The translations under genes were made by a program, and so were the position numbers. From contig JANQKI010000226.1 in the NCBI GenBank assembly GCA_028281165.1, forward strand, positions 1 through 40,907: a DNA stretch of 40,907 nucleotides. The letters run 5' to 3'. This DNA comes from Opitutaceae bacterium. GTDB lineage: Bacteria > Verrucomicrobiota > Verrucomicrobiia > Opitutales > Opitutaceae. Under the pieces are notes generated by a model that saw only the letters and a program-made list of their open reading frames with translations, was not told the DNA's origin and did no database searches. Shown here piece after piece: positions 25,612 through 35,160 of this stretch. Within the stretch, counting starts at the first letter, position 1. Each line of letters opens with the position of its first letter.

Positions 25612-27567
25612 ATGTGGAGCTACGTGAATCTCCTGCCTCTTCTATTCGGCGATAATAAACGTAACTATAAACTAGATACGATCCTGCAGGATATGAGTCG
25701 TAGTGAAACTCGCTTGGAAAAGGCTTCCGTCGAATTCGAAAGCGGCTTCATGGAGGTTCTCCATTTTCTCGAAAAGCTGGACAGCATAAGCGCGAAATTG
25801 AACGAAGAAAGTCGAAGGCTTCTCGAAATGAGCAGCAGCCACGAGAACCCCACCCTCAGCATTAATCGTTGCTTAGAGCCTTCACTTAATCTTAGCGACG
25901 ATGCCTGCGCAAAACTCCAGCAGATAATCGAAGAACTACACAACGATCGCAACAAGATTTCCCAAGCCCTTTCGTTCCAAAAGAAACTGGATCACACCTT
26001 CAGCGAGCTCGACTATCTACGCACACTATTTCGCGTGGAGTCAGCTCCTCTCGATCCTGGCGCGCAGTCGATGTTCAACGAATTGATAAAGGAGATCTAC
26101 CGCCTCCAATCTAACGTCGCCAAAATATTTAGAGAGAAATTCGATCAACTTGCAGGGCACAAAAAGACAATATCTGAACTGATTGAAAACCTTGACGTTC
26201 AATCCAGCAGTCTGACAAAAAAAGCTCAAGAGAAACGCCGAAAGCTTAACGCCGCTCTCCAATCGCAAAATAAGAATCTTGAGGAGAGAATTTCCTCCGA
26301 CTCTCAACTGCACACTCAGTGCGAAAGAATCGGCGATTCAATTGGCCAGTCGATCGTGGCCTTGCAAAGCCAGGACATGATAAATCAAAAACTGCAGCAT
26401 ATTTTCGAGATCGCGAAAGACATCAAACAAAGAAAAGCTATTCTGAGCGAAAGCAAGGATCGAAAAGAGAGATATCAGCAATTTAGATTCATAGAAAAAG
26501 CCTCTATCGTAATCGTTAATCAAATACAGGCCATAATAGCCGAGCTGGCAGTCGTAGAGAAAAGCATTAAAGAAAATCTCATATTTATAGCGAACTCAGC
26601 TTCAGCTATAGAACAGTCTAGCATAGCAACGTCGCAGGATTGGAATCGCATCGACACGTCCGGGCAAGATGGAACCCACGATTTGAACCAGGCTCTTGAC
26701 GACGCCGAACAGATTGTCTGCCAAACTGAAAAGGTCCTGGAAAACGGATTCTCTAAAATCCAACCGATTCGCGGAATGGCTTCAAACGTAACCGAGATCA
26801 TTCTGGGACTTTCCTCGAAGCTGCACGTTATTGGATTAAACGCCGAACTTCACGCTGGGCAGATGCATGGCTGCTACGGTCTTAAAACCATTTCGGCCAA
26901 CACAAGCAGAGTCTCTATCGAGACGCGATCGCTTTGTCAGTCCGTCTCTACGAAATTAGACTCGCTGGTCGAGAGCCTTAACACGAACGTCAACGATTTC
27001 GAAACCCTCTACCAGGAAGCTAAATCGGACCGGATTCGACTAAGCGATCAATGCCCAATCGAGCGCGAAAATCTTCACCAATTCGAATGTGATTATGAAT
27101 TCAGCGAAAGTTCGATTTCAGAATATATCCAAAAACTGAGTACATTAATAGCGAATGAAGGCGGAAATCTGGATCTCAGAGAACTGATGGCCGGCGACTT
27201 GAATAAACTCGAGAACGAGTTAAGACTTCTTTCGGAGGAGGCAAAAGAGCAGGCCGATCTGCTTAACGAGAATATCGATATCTCGGGAATAACAGACACG
27301 CTTCTCGAACGTTATACCATGCAGTCTGAGAAAAATGTTCATCTCAAAAGCATGGGGGTCTCGGTTCTCGAGCCACCACAACGGCCGCGAGAGCCAGTGA
27401 CCATCCAATTCAACGAAGACACTCAGTATAGCTATGCGTCGCAGGAAAATGGAATCGATCCATTCTTTGAGGATTTCAATGTTAGCCAAGAGCCGGAAAA
27501 GGAAGAATCCGAAAAGGTAAACGCATCCAAGTCGCAGAATTATGGGGACAACGTAGAGCTATTCTAA
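25612..27567 (+). CDS. Coiled-coil protein with CheZ-like and receptor-tip-like segments
   Basis: The last gene of the che operon; 651 aa from ATG 25612. The frame is open from a TTG at 25525, and residue numbers here follow that 680-aa frame. The chain is almost entirely charged heptad-type helix without signal or membrane segments. Two segments stand out. VALQSQDMINQKLQHI carries QDxxxQ with Asp284 and Gln288, the spacing of the CheZ catalytic pair (Asp143/Gln147 in E. coli, in QDLTGQ). LHVIGLNAELHAG (from residue 433) resembles the chemoreceptor tip ([15 protein letters not shown]) but is degenerate. The C-terminal ~60 residues are acidic and disordered-looking (ending NYGDNVELF). It may be a CheY phosphatase or scaffold joined to receptor arrays. 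No named family is recognised; the role is inferred from motifs and context. Confidence 0.8.
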   Translation: MWSYVNLLPLLFGDNKRNYKLDTILQDMSRSETRLEKASVEFESGFMEVLHFLEKLDSISAKLNEESRRLLEMSSSHENPTLSINRCLEPSLNLSDDACAKLQQIIEELHNDRNKISQALSFQKKLDHTFSELDYLRTLFRVESAPLDPGAQSMFNELIKEIYRLQSNVAKIFREKFDQLAGHKKTISELIENLDVQSSSLTKKAQEKRRKLNAALQSQNKNLEERISSDSQLHTQCERIGDSIGQSIVALQSQDMINQKLQHIFEIAKDIKQRKAILSESKDRKERYQQFRFIEKASIVIVNQIQAIIAELAVVEKSIKENLIFIANSASAIEQSSIATSQDWNRIDTSGQDGTHDLNQALDDAEQIVCQTEKVLENGFSKIQPIRGMASNVTEIILGLSSKLHVIGLNAELHAGQMHGCYGLKTISANTSRVSIETRSLCQSVSTKLDSLVESLNTNVNDFETLYQEAKSDRIRLSDQCPIERENLHQFECDYEFSESSISEYIQKLSTLIANEGGNLDLRELMAGDLNKLENELRLLSEEAKEQADLLNENIDISGITDTLLERYTMQSEKNVHLKSMGVSVLEPPQRPREPVTIQFNEDTQYSYASQENGIDPFFEDFNVSQEPEKEESEKVNASKSQNYGDNVELF

Positions 27568-27622
27568 TCTTCATCTTCTATCAAGCTAACTTGCTGGGCC
27601 GATAGATGGAAGATGAGGAAGA
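27568..27622 (+). terminator. Imperfect hairpin just after the che operon
   Basis: Immediately after the stop of the coiled-coil gene, CATCTTC (27572-27578) and TATC (27579-27582) can pair with GATA (27601-27604) and GAAGATG (27609-27615), leaving a small bulge and an 18-nt loop. There is no U-tract, so intrinsic termination is doubtful. It may be an RNA-stabilising structure at the 3' end of the operon. Confidence 0.3.
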
Positions 27623-27723
27623 CGATGGAAGAACAGGAAAGCTCTAGACCTGCCAAACGCAGAAGTCGTCGGAATGCAATGACCAGCTATCCGAATCTAC
27701 GATCTTAAGACGCAGGCAAGTAT

Positions 27724-28485
27724 TCAGCGAAGCAACGTCACACCGCCGTCAATGTCATAAGCGGAACCCGTAATGAAGGAGGCATCATCGCTACAGAGAA
27801 AAACGGCTAACCCAGCTATATCCTCTGGCTTTCCCATTCTCCCGATTGGCTGGTATTCGGAAAGCTCTGCCAAGTACTCTTCCTTTCTATCCGCATAGTG
27901 CTCATCGACAAAGCCTTCCAGAAGCGGGGTACGAATTCTGGCCGGGCAGATGCAATTGCAGCGAATGCCATGCTGAACATAGTCGCGGGCGACCGATAAA
28001 GTCATGGTCAAAACAGCCCCTTTGCTCATGGAATAGGCAAAACGATCATGTATCCCCAATTTGCTGACAATCGAGGCCATATTGAGAATCACCCCACTCC
28101 CCTGCTCTTTCATTCCGGGAACTACCGCATGCAGACAGTGGTAGACTCCTTTGACGTTGATCCGATAGACGCGATCCATCTCTTCCGGCGTAATCGCCTC
28201 GACGTTGCCGATCGAAGAAACCGCAGCGTTATTCACCAAAATATCAATACGCTCGATTGAATCTATAGCCGCTTGAACGCTCTCCTCGGAAGCCACATCA
28301 ACCTGAATAAAATCAGCCTGACCACCCGATTCCTTGATTTCAGAAACAACGCTTTGGCCAGCTTCCGTATCCAGTTCCAGAACATTTACGCTAGCGCCAC
28401 TCTGGGCGAAGCGATGAGCCATAGCCTTGCCAATGCCAGAGCCTCCACCCGTGATCACTGCTCTTTTTCCTTCAAAAAGATTCAT
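27724..28485 (-). CDS. Short-chain dehydrogenase/reductase (SDR)
   Basis: The start is set at ATG 28485 (MNLFEGKRAVITGG) because an upstream TTG adds only 12 unlikely residues. The 253-aa classical SDR has cofactor motif TGGGSGIG (12-19), an acidic residue after strand 2 (LELDT) favouring NAD, NNAA (85-88), and the active-site set Asn110, Ser138, Tyr151 and Lys155. The C-terminus has the usual SDR core ending (SFITGSAYDIDGGVTLLR). It oxidises or reduces a small alcohol/ketone, often a sugar or its acid in this subgroup; the substrate is not readable. It lies downstream of the DUF1592 gene on the same strand with a 100-bp gap, so co-transcription is possible but unproven. Confidence 0.92.
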   Translation of the reverse strand: MNLFEGKRAVITGGGSGIGKAMAHRFAQSGASVNVLELDTEAGQSVVSEIKESGGQADFIQVDVASEESVQAAIDSIERIDILVNNAAVSSIGNVEAITPEEMDRVYRINVKGVYHCLHAVVPGMKEQGSGVILNMASIVSKLGIHDRFAYSMSKGAVLTMTLSVARDYVQHGIRCNCICPARIRTPLLEGFVDEHYADRKEEYLAELSEYQPIGRMGKPEDIAGLAVFLCSDDASFITGSAYDIDGGVTLLR

Positions 28486-28585
28486 AGACGAAACTGTCAG
28501 AGGAGCATGAGGCAATTTCAAGAATTATAAGAAGTTAGAACCCATATGTACTATTTACGCAATGGAAGAGCTAATCTTGAACAGC

Positions 28586-31075
28586 CTAGGGTCTGGAGAA
28601 CGCATCGCTTGAAGCGACGAGGACTACTAAATCTCTGAAGCCACCACCATGCTTACCCAGCGATTCGATGATCGAGTCAATTTCTGGCCTATCCGAAATT
28701 TCAATACGACGACCGAGAGCATAGGCTAGCATCTTTTCCGTTAGAGCATGGACGAATTCCCCTTTTCTCTCCAGAAGGGCTTTTTTGAAATCCACGATGT
28801 CGTGAAAGTCAGACCCATTGGGCAATGATCCCGAAGCATCGATGTCCCCACCCTCCTCGTATTCATTTCTCCATTGCCCAATGGCATCGAAGTTCTCCAA
28901 AGCGAAACCAAGCGGATCGATCTTGCGATGACACTCATTGCAAGAAGTCACGTTGCGATGTTTTTGCAGCTGATCTCGGATCGTCTTCGCTCCTCGAATA
29001 TCAGGATCGAGCGGTTCTACATCTGGCGGTGGTGGAGAAGGAGGAGTACCTAGCAAATTCTCCAGAAGCCAAACGCCACGTAAGACGGGCGACGTATCGA
29101 CGCCATTGGCTGTGACCGTTAGCACGCTGGCTTGGCCAAGCAAGCCGCCTCTCCGCGGGTCGCTGAGCGACACTTTTCGAAACGCCCTACCCTCGACGTT
29201 CGAGACGCCATAGAGCTTGGCCAGAGATTCGTTCATGAAAGAGTAGTTCGCATCTAGGAAATTCGAAACGCTTTTGTTTCCATCTAAAGCATCCTTAGTA
29301 AAAAGCTCCGTCTCGCGACGCATAGCATGCTCCAAATCTTGGGCGTAATAATGCTCGAATTTTCCTCGGTCCGGAGGCGTGTCTCCGAGACTGCGCAGCG
29401 TCAGCCAGCTGTCGAGAAATCCGCTCACGAACCGGGCAGAACGATCATCCTCGATCATTCTAAGTATTTGTTTATTAAATACATCGGGATCGCTCAGTCG
29501 GTTTTTCTTGGCCAGTGAGAAAAGTTCTTCATCCGGCATCGATCCCCATAGGAAATAAGACAGTCGTGAAGCCAGAGCGTAATCGTCCAGCCGATACGAA
29601 GTCTTATTGCTAACCGGTTCTTCCAAATACAGGAAAGCAGGAGAGCAAAGAGCCGCCTTGAGACCGCCCTTGAGGGCATCGAATGGATCATGACCTGAGT
29701 CCAATCGAGAGGTTACTACCTTCATGAGACTGGCCAGCTCTTCTTTGCTAGCGGGGCGACGATAAGCCTTATCTGCAAAGTTCTTTAAGATGCGTTTCGT
29801 TTTCCTAGGATTGAATTCTTCATCCCCAATCATTGCCTGCCAGCTAGGGGTCGGCCACTCATCGTAGAAAGGGCCATTTATCTCCACTTCATGAATACGA
29901 ATGTGCGGGATCACGCCGTGCTTAATAGCAATCACCATATAGTCTGCTTCGCGATCCTCTTCAGGCATACTGTCGCCTAATCGCTTAAGGGCCGCGTTGG
30001 AGGCTTCGCGGAAACCAGGCCGAATGTTCATCGAACCATTCACATAGGTGAAACGAGGCGAGAATCCCTCATCTAGCCACACTCTCGTCGTGTACCATTG
30101 GGGACCGTCGTCCGAGAGCTCGAAAGTTCCCAAGTCGGCTTCGTAGGGCTGAGGCAAATGCAGAGCTCCAAAGCGACGATGCCCTGGCACTATCCGAAGG
30201 AGCATTGGATCTTCCGGATCGTTAGGCACTCTCTTTCGATCGAAATCGTGGTAGCGATTCATCGCTTCAGCCAGGACCCGTATCTCGTAGGTTCCGCCGT
30301 GAGGAACACCATCCTCAAATGCCAGGAGCGGTCCGTGGGAGCCAAAGTGACGCAAAGTATTAGGCGCCTCGTAAACATTAAGATATCTTTGGCCGTGGGC
30401 TCGCTGGTGTCGCCTGTTCAACTCCGACTGCTGCTTGAAATCGCCATCGAATCGCCAGGTTTGCGGGTCGGGCATTTTCTGAAAAGAGAGGGCTTTTTCT
30501 ACCACCGCATCAGCTGCTGTCATGTATTTCCGAAGCAAATACCCAGACGTCACTAGCGTCTCGCCTACGTTATCCAGATGCTCGATGGTCCGCTCGCCCG
30601 GAAAGGATTCCGTGGGATCGAACATGCTCATGTCCATCTGAAAGAGATCGCGCACAGTATTGAAATACTCGCGATGGCTGAGGCGGCGAAGAATGGTTTC
30701 CCCTGGCTCCTCCTCTCGGGTATCATAAGCATGGTCGACCGCTCGCGTCAGCCAGTTGATAACGGCCTGTTTCTCGGAATCGCCGGGCTGCTTCTCCTCT
30801 TCTGGCGGCATGTCTCCCAGATTCAAAAGATCCAACATATCCTGGAAATCAATCAGCTTATCATCATCGGAAATCGGATACGATAGCACATCAAAGCGAC
30901 GCTCCCCCTTCTGCTTTTCCGGACCGTGGCAGCGAATGCAATAGGTATCCAGAAAAGGACGAATGGAGGATTGATATGTCAGATTGTCGAGAGGTTCAGT
31001 TGCATGGATTTTTGGCGCGAAGCCCACAAGCAAAAGAGCCAGCGCAATGGCTGAGGCTTGGAGATCCGTCTTCAT
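28586..31075 (-). CDS. DUF1592/DUF1588/DUF1587/DUF1595 c-type cytochrome-like protein
   Basis: The start at ATG 31075 gives an 829-aa exported protein (signal QASAIALALLLVGFAPKIHA). Two c-type heme motifs are seen: CIRCH (46-50) in the N-terminal cytochrome-like module and CNECH near the C-terminus. Between them lie the DUF1587, DUF1595, DUF1592, DUF1588 and DUF1585 segments typical of this large planctomycete/verrucomicrobial family (ETILRRLSHREYFNTVRDLF, YRLDDYALASRLSYFLWGSM, RGGLLGQASVLTVTANG). Function is unknown; heme binding suggests periplasmic redox chemistry. It follows the DUF1552 gene by 62 bp on the same strand, the usual pairing of these families. Confidence 0.92.
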   Translation of the reverse strand: MKTDLQASAIALALLLVGFAPKIHATEPLDNLTYQSSIRPFLDTYCIRCHGPEKQKGERRFDVLSYPISDDDKLIDFQDMLDLLNLGDMPPEEEKQPGDSEKQAVINWLTRAVDHAYDTREEEPGETILRRLSHREYFNTVRDLFQMDMSMFDPTESFPGERTIEHLDNVGETLVTSGYLLRKYMTAADAVVEKALSFQKMPDPQTWRFDGDFKQQSELNRRHQRAHGQRYLNVYEAPNTLRHFGSHGPLLAFEDGVPHGGTYEIRVLAEAMNRYHDFDRKRVPNDPEDPMLLRIVPGHRRFGALHLPQPYEADLGTFELSDDGPQWYTTRVWLDEGFSPRFTYVNGSMNIRPGFREASNAALKRLGDSMPEEDREADYMVIAIKHGVIPHIRIHEVEINGPFYDEWPTPSWQAMIGDEEFNPRKTKRILKNFADKAYRRPASKEELASLMKVVTSRLDSGHDPFDALKGGLKAALCSPAFLYLEEPVSNKTSYRLDDYALASRLSYFLWGSMPDEELFSLAKKNRLSDPDVFNKQILRMIEDDRSARFVSGFLDSWLTLRSLGDTPPDRGKFEHYYAQDLEHAMRRETELFTKDALDGNKSVSNFLDANYSFMNESLAKLYGVSNVEGRAFRKVSLSDPRRGGLLGQASVLTVTANGVDTSPVLRGVWLLENLLGTPPSPPPPDVEPLDPDIRGAKTIRDQLQKHRNVTSCNECHRKIDPLGFALENFDAIGQWRNEYEEGGDIDASGSLPNGSDFHDIVDFKKALLERKGEFVHALTEKMLAYALGRRIEISDRPEIDSIIESLGKHGGGFRDLVVLVASSDAFSRP

Positions 31076-31137
31076 TGAACTACGCCGAGAAACGCAAGCC
31101 TCACTACCCTGCTTAAACGTAAGGGAAAACATACTGT

Positions 31138-32421
31138 TTATGAAATGCTTTCCAGGCCAGATAGCGTCCCGGTGCTCGTTCCGAAGAAATCCGTCTCAAC
31201 CCCGAAGCGTTGCAGCATGGAGAGGTAAAGGTTGCAAAGCGGAACGCGTTTGCCCTTTTCCGAAGGGTACACCTTGTGTTCGCCCAATTTAAACCCACCT
31301 CCAGCTAGAATAATAGGCAAATCCGTATTCACGTGCGAATTGCCATTTCCCATGCCACTGCCAAAAAGGACCATGGTGCTATCGAGGAGACTTTGCTCGG
31401 ATCCGGCTTGTTTAAGCGATTTAAGCTTTTCCAGAAAGCGAGCGAATTGCTCCATTTGATAAAGTTCGATCGTAGTTAGGCCCTCGATACGCTCAGGTAA
31501 TTTACCGTGGTGAGAGAGACCATGATATCCCTTTTTAATGCCGAAGAAGGAAGTATCGAAATCAGCTCCAGCCATTTCGAAGGAAGCGACGCGCGTCGAA
31601 TCGGTCTGCAGAGCGATGGCAATCAAGTCGTAGAGAATCGGGATGTCCTCCACCAGACTGCGATCTTCCGGTTCCGGCATGGTCGGCTTTGGCTTGGAAA
31701 CGCTGCGCCAGCGTTTGTCCAACTCCAAGCTCGTCTCGACATCGCGCACGGAAGTGAAATACTCGTCCAGCTTCTCTCGATCCTTCTGACCCAGTCGATG
31801 TTCGAGGCTTTTGGCCGTATCCAAAACCGAATCCAGAATGGAACGATTCAATTCGAAATTATCAGCTGCGATTTGCTGGGCATTAGCGTCATCGTTGATG
31901 AAGAGTTTACGGAAAAGCTCGCGCGGACCCTGGATAGGCGGAACACGCACACCAGACCGGGTCCAAGACATTTGACAGCCTCCGTGAAGCCCGTCCTCCG
32001 ATCCAACTGTCAGCGAGGGAAAGCGTGTTTCCGCTCCCATATGTTCAGCCGCTCGCTGGTCGACCGTCATGTTGCCTTCAGGCATTCCTTTGGCATCCGA
32101 CATCTTTACGCCACTTAAAAAGGTGTGAACGGAAAAATGCCCTCCCTTGATATCGTGGTCGAGATGAGAGAAGACGGTGAAATCCTTTCGAAAAGACTCG
32201 AGAGGAGCCAGCAGCTTCGTCATCTGATAGTTCGCGCCGGCCTGCTTCGGGAAGAAAGCCTCGGGATACATGCCGAATGAATTGCCAACGCAAACCATTC
32301 GCGTGGGCGATTTGGCGATGGCGACCTTGATGCCAGGCGAAGAGGCTTTAGCTGAAAGCGACTCCAAAGCTGGCAAGGCCAGGGTAGCGAAAGAAGATTT
32401 AAGAAAAGCTCTCCGATTCAT
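31138..32421 (-). CDS. DUF1552 family Tat-exported protein
   Basis: A 427-aa protein with a twin-arginine signal (NRRAFLKSSFATLALPAL), so it is exported folded, perhaps with a bound cofactor. The body matches DUF1552 (VCVGNSFGMYPEAFFPKQAG, DHDIKGGHFSVHTFLSG, MVLFGSGMGNGNSHVNTDLP), a family with some likeness to the sulfatase/phosphatase-like DUF1501 group. The His/Asp residues in these motifs may bind metal. It is the upstream partner of the DUF1592 cytochrome-like gene and is divergent from nhaC. The role is unknown, but the pair is a hallmark of Planctomycetota/Verrucomicrobiota genomes. The 262 bp upstream hold nothing I can name. Confidence 0.92.
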   Translation of the reverse strand: MNRRAFLKSSFATLALPALESLSAKASSPGIKVAIAKSPTRMVCVGNSFGMYPEAFFPKQAGANYQMTKLLAPLESFRKDFTVFSHLDHDIKGGHFSVHTFLSGVKMSDAKGMPEGNMTVDQRAAEHMGAETRFPSLTVGSEDGLHGGCQMSWTRSGVRVPPIQGPRELFRKLFINDDANAQQIAADNFELNRSILDSVLDTAKSLEHRLGQKDREKLDEYFTSVRDVETSLELDKRWRSVSKPKPTMPEPEDRSLVEDIPILYDLIAIALQTDSTRVASFEMAGADFDTSFFGIKKGYHGLSHHGKLPERIEGLTTIELYQMEQFARFLEKLKSLKQAGSEQSLLDSTMVLFGSGMGNGNSHVNTDLPIILAGGGFKLGEHKVYPSEKGKRVPLCNLYLSMLQRFGVETDFFGTSTGTLSGLESIS

Positions 32422-32683
32422 TATTATAAAGGATCAATATGGGTTTCTGGAGCAGCTAGAATCTGATTGGAAATTCTGCCAAACTCTACTCGATAACAGG
32501 AGACTTGCTAGTCAGATCGGAAAAAAGTCGCTCATTCTCGGCTGGGCTGGATCGATATCCTTTAAGTATCAAGAATTAAAGAGACGAAAGTAACGGCATA
32601 CCGCCAACTGGAAAATTTGGGATTACCTCTATCAGATTCACGATTGTAATCGAAACGAGGCTACGCCAGCCTGACCACGCTCC

Positions 32684-34084
32684 ATGACCGTCGATCAACC
32701 TGACTCCCCTCCCTTGCCCCGTTTAAGTGTAGCGCTTGTTCCCGTGATCTCGCTCGTCTTATTTCTTTTCATCGCGATTCGCTTTTTCGACATAGCCCCT
32801 CATTTGCCTATCATTTTGGCCACGGCTGTCGGAGTATTGATAAGTCTGAAACTTGGCCATAATTGGGAATCGTTGCAGGCGGCTATTGTGAGGGGTATCA
32901 GCATGGCCATGCCGGCTATCCTGATTCTTATGGCCATCGGCATATTAATCGGAGCTTGGGTAGCTAGCGGCGTGGTGCCACTGATGGTTTTCTATGGGCT
33001 GAAACTCCTCTCGCCAAGCGTCTTCCTGGTCGCGTCCTGCCTCATCTGCTCAGTCGTTTCTTTTGCTACTGGAAGTTCCTGGTCAACCGTTGGCACCGTA
33101 GGGGTCGCCTTGATAGGCGTAGGACAAGGACTGGAGGTGCCGTTGGCCATGGTGGCCGGAGCCATTGTTTCAGGAGCTTACTTCGGAGATAAACTGTCCC
33201 CACTATCGGACTCGACGAACTTAGCCGCCGCTGTCGTTGGATCGTCGCTCTTCGAGCATATTCGGCACATGCTATATACGACCGTTCCCAGTTTGCTAAT
33301 CTCGCTTCTGTTGTACGGCATTCTTGGATCGCGCATTTCATCCAGTACCAATGATACTAGCAATATGGATACGCTCATCGGAGCGTTATCGGAAAACTTT
33401 GTATTGAGCCCTTTGCTGCTGATCGCGCCACTGGGCGTGATCGTTTTGATAGCCCTACGCGCCCCCGCCCTTCCAGCGATGCTGGCTGGAGCGTTGATCG
33501 GCGGCCTATCGGGAATTTGGATACAAGATCTTTCCTTCAAGGAAATGCTGGAAGCCATGCAGGTCGGCTACGTAAGCGAAACCGGTATTCCCGGCGTGGA
33601 CGAACTGCTGACGCGAGGAGGACTCGAAAGCATGTTCTTCACCATTTCGCTCATTCTTTGCGCCATGGCCTTCGGCGGACTGATGGAACGATCGGGCATG
33701 CTCGAATCGATAGCTCGCTCAATACTCAATGCTGCCAAGAATACGGGTAGCCTGGTGACCGCCACGGTTGGAACCTGTATCAGCATGAATATTATGGCTC
33801 CTGACCAGTATCTGTCCATAATCGTCCCCGGTCGCATGTACAAAGACGCTTTTCAGAAGGCGAAGCTAGCCCCTAAAAACCTTTCCCGCTGTCTTGAAGA
33901 CGCCGGCACACTTTCCTCTCCCCTGGTGCCCTGGAATACTTGCGGGGTCTTTGTTATGGGAGCTCTAGCTGTAAATCCGTTGCTCTACCTGCCATTCGCT
34001 TTCCTCAATTTGATCAACCCCATTCTATCCATCATTTATGGATACACGGGTTGGACCATGGAAGCGGCGGAAGAAAAGGAATAG
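32684..34084 (+). CDS. nhaC: Na+/H+ antiporter, NhaC family
   Basis: A 466-aa inner-membrane protein with about ten hydrophobic helices. Family-typical segments are visible: FATGSSWSTVGTVGVALIGV, GAIVSGAYFGDKLSPLSDST with conserved Asp residues in the transport core, and NIMAPDQYLSIIVPGRMYKD near residue 365. It should exchange Na+ for H+ and support pH and sodium homeostasis, consistent with a marine or saline habitat (inference). It has no Shine-Dalgarno sequence and is followed 74 bp later by glf in the same direction. NhaC proteins can also move organic acids (malate/lactate), so the exact substrates are not certain. Confidence 0.9.
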   Translation: MTVDQPDSPPLPRLSVALVPVISLVLFLFIAIRFFDIAPHLPIILATAVGVLISLKLGHNWESLQAAIVRGISMAMPAILILMAIGILIGAWVASGVVPLMVFYGLKLLSPSVFLVASCLICSVVSFATGSSWSTVGTVGVALIGVGQGLEVPLAMVAGAIVSGAYFGDKLSPLSDSTNLAAAVVGSSLFEHIRHMLYTTVPSLLISLLLYGILGSRISSSTNDTSNMDTLIGALSENFVLSPLLLIAPLGVIVLIALRAPALPAMLAGALIGGLSGIWIQDLSFKEMLEAMQVGYVSETGIPGVDELLTRGGLESMFFTISLILCAMAFGGLMERSGMLESIARSILNAAKNTGSLVTATVGTCISMNIMAPDQYLSIIVPGRMYKDAFQKAKLAPKNLSRCLEDAGTLSSPLVPWNTCGVFVMGALAVNPLLYLPFAFLNLINPILSIIYGYTGWTMEAAEEKE

Positions 34085-34158
34085 CCAGTCATGCATTCCG
34101 CTCAATGGGACCTATCGATTTCGTCTTGCCAATGGATGGCAAACAATCGATCGCCACT

Positions 34159-35160
34159 ATGAAAGTAAACATAGTCGGATGCGGCCTATCCGGTATTACC
34201 GCGGCAATACTTTTGAAGGATAAGGGCCACAGCGTAGAGATATTCGAAACGAGACCGCATATTGGCGGAAATTGCTATGACTTGAAAGTAGGCAATGTCA
34301 CCGTCCATCAATATGGCTCCCATATTTTTCATACGAACGATGAAGCGGTATGGAACTTTCTGAATCGATACACGAAATTCAACAATTACATCCATAGAGT
34401 TAGAGCCAATACGAAGGAGGGCTTGATCTCGATTCCATTCAGCAGGAAAACCGCCGAGCAGATCGGTAGAGATCTTGATCCCGAAGAAATTCAAGAACTC
34501 GTATTTCGAGACTACTCGGAACGACAGTGGGGCATTCCGTGGGAAGAATTGCCCAAATCAATCTCAGGTCGCGTACCCAATAAACGGGATAATTTCGACG
34601 ACAGGTATTTCACAGACGAATTTCAAGGCCAACCAATAAATGGATACACGGCTATGTTCAACGCCATGCTGGACGACATTCCAGTGCAACTCGGGGTTGG
34701 TCCTGACGCATGGAAAGGGCGGAAATGCGACAAGCTGATCTACACAGGCAAAGTGGATGCGTATTTCGACTACAAATGGGGCAGACTCCCCTACCGCTCC
34801 TTGAGGTTCGAGCATTTCAAGGCGTCCAAGGATAATTTGTATTCATTTAGTAATGGCGCAGTGATCAACGAGTGCAACCGGAACCCCTACAACCGGACCA
34901 TGGACAACAGCGTGTATTTAAACGAGGATGTCGATGAAACCATCCTGACCAGAGATTATCCAGAAGAGCATGACGAAAACAATCTTCCGATCTACCCGAA
35001 GAACTTTGGCCTAGGCGCAGAATTATATAGCGGTCGATACAAGAAAGCGGCTGCCTCGGAAGCGGACACTCTCTTTCTAGGCAGGCTGGCCACTTATAAA
35101 TATTTAGACATGTGGATGGCCGTTAAGCAGGTGATGGTAAAGCTGGAAGGAGTTTCGTGA
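34159..35160 (+). CDS. glf: UDP-galactopyranose mutase
   Basis: The start is set at ATG 34159 (MKVNIVGCGLSG), which begins at the FAD-binding Rossmann motif; the frame is open from 33940, inside nhaC. The 333-aa product carries GCGLSGITAA, HIGGNCYD, HQYGSHIFHTND, YSERQWG, VGPDAWKGR, YRSLRFEHF and GRLATYKYLDMW, all conserved Glf landmarks. It is about 35 residues shorter than E. coli Glf (367 aa), with the loss in the helical region between FSRKTAEQIG and LDPEEIQE. The enzyme converts UDP-Galp to UDP-Galf with reduced FAD, feeding galactofuranose into surface glycans. The next gene overlaps its stop by 4 bp and encodes the matching transferase. Confidence 0.93.
   Translation: MKVNIVGCGLSGITAAILLKDKGHSVEIFETRPHIGGNCYDLKVGNVTVHQYGSHIFHTNDEAVWNFLNRYTKFNNYIHRVRANTKEGLISIPFSRKTAEQIGRDLDPEEIQELVFRDYSERQWGIPWEELPKSISGRVPNKRDNFDDRYFTDEFQGQPINGYTAMFNAMLDDIPVQLGVGPDAWKGRKCDKLIYTGKVDAYFDYKWGRLPYRSLRFEHFKASKDNLYSFSNGAVINECNRNPYNRTMDNSVYLNEDVDETILTRDYPEEHDENNLPIYPKNFGLGAELYSGRYKKAAASEADTLFLGRLATYKYLDMWMAVKQVMVKLEGVS
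35147..35152 (+). promoter_or_regulatory. Shine-Dalgarno supporting the GTG start of the Galf transferase
   Basis: AAGGAG lies 4 nt before GTG 35157, within the end of glf. It supports the GTG as start and translational coupling to glf. Confidence 0.6.

Noticed and set aside
31507..32118. 203-codon plus-strand frame in the DUF1552 gene
   Set aside because: Antisense shadow of a clear family protein; no domain of its own.
33940..34158. Upstream extension of the glf frame
   Set aside because: Overlaps nhaC and lies before the FAD-binding motif; no homologous N-terminus expected there.
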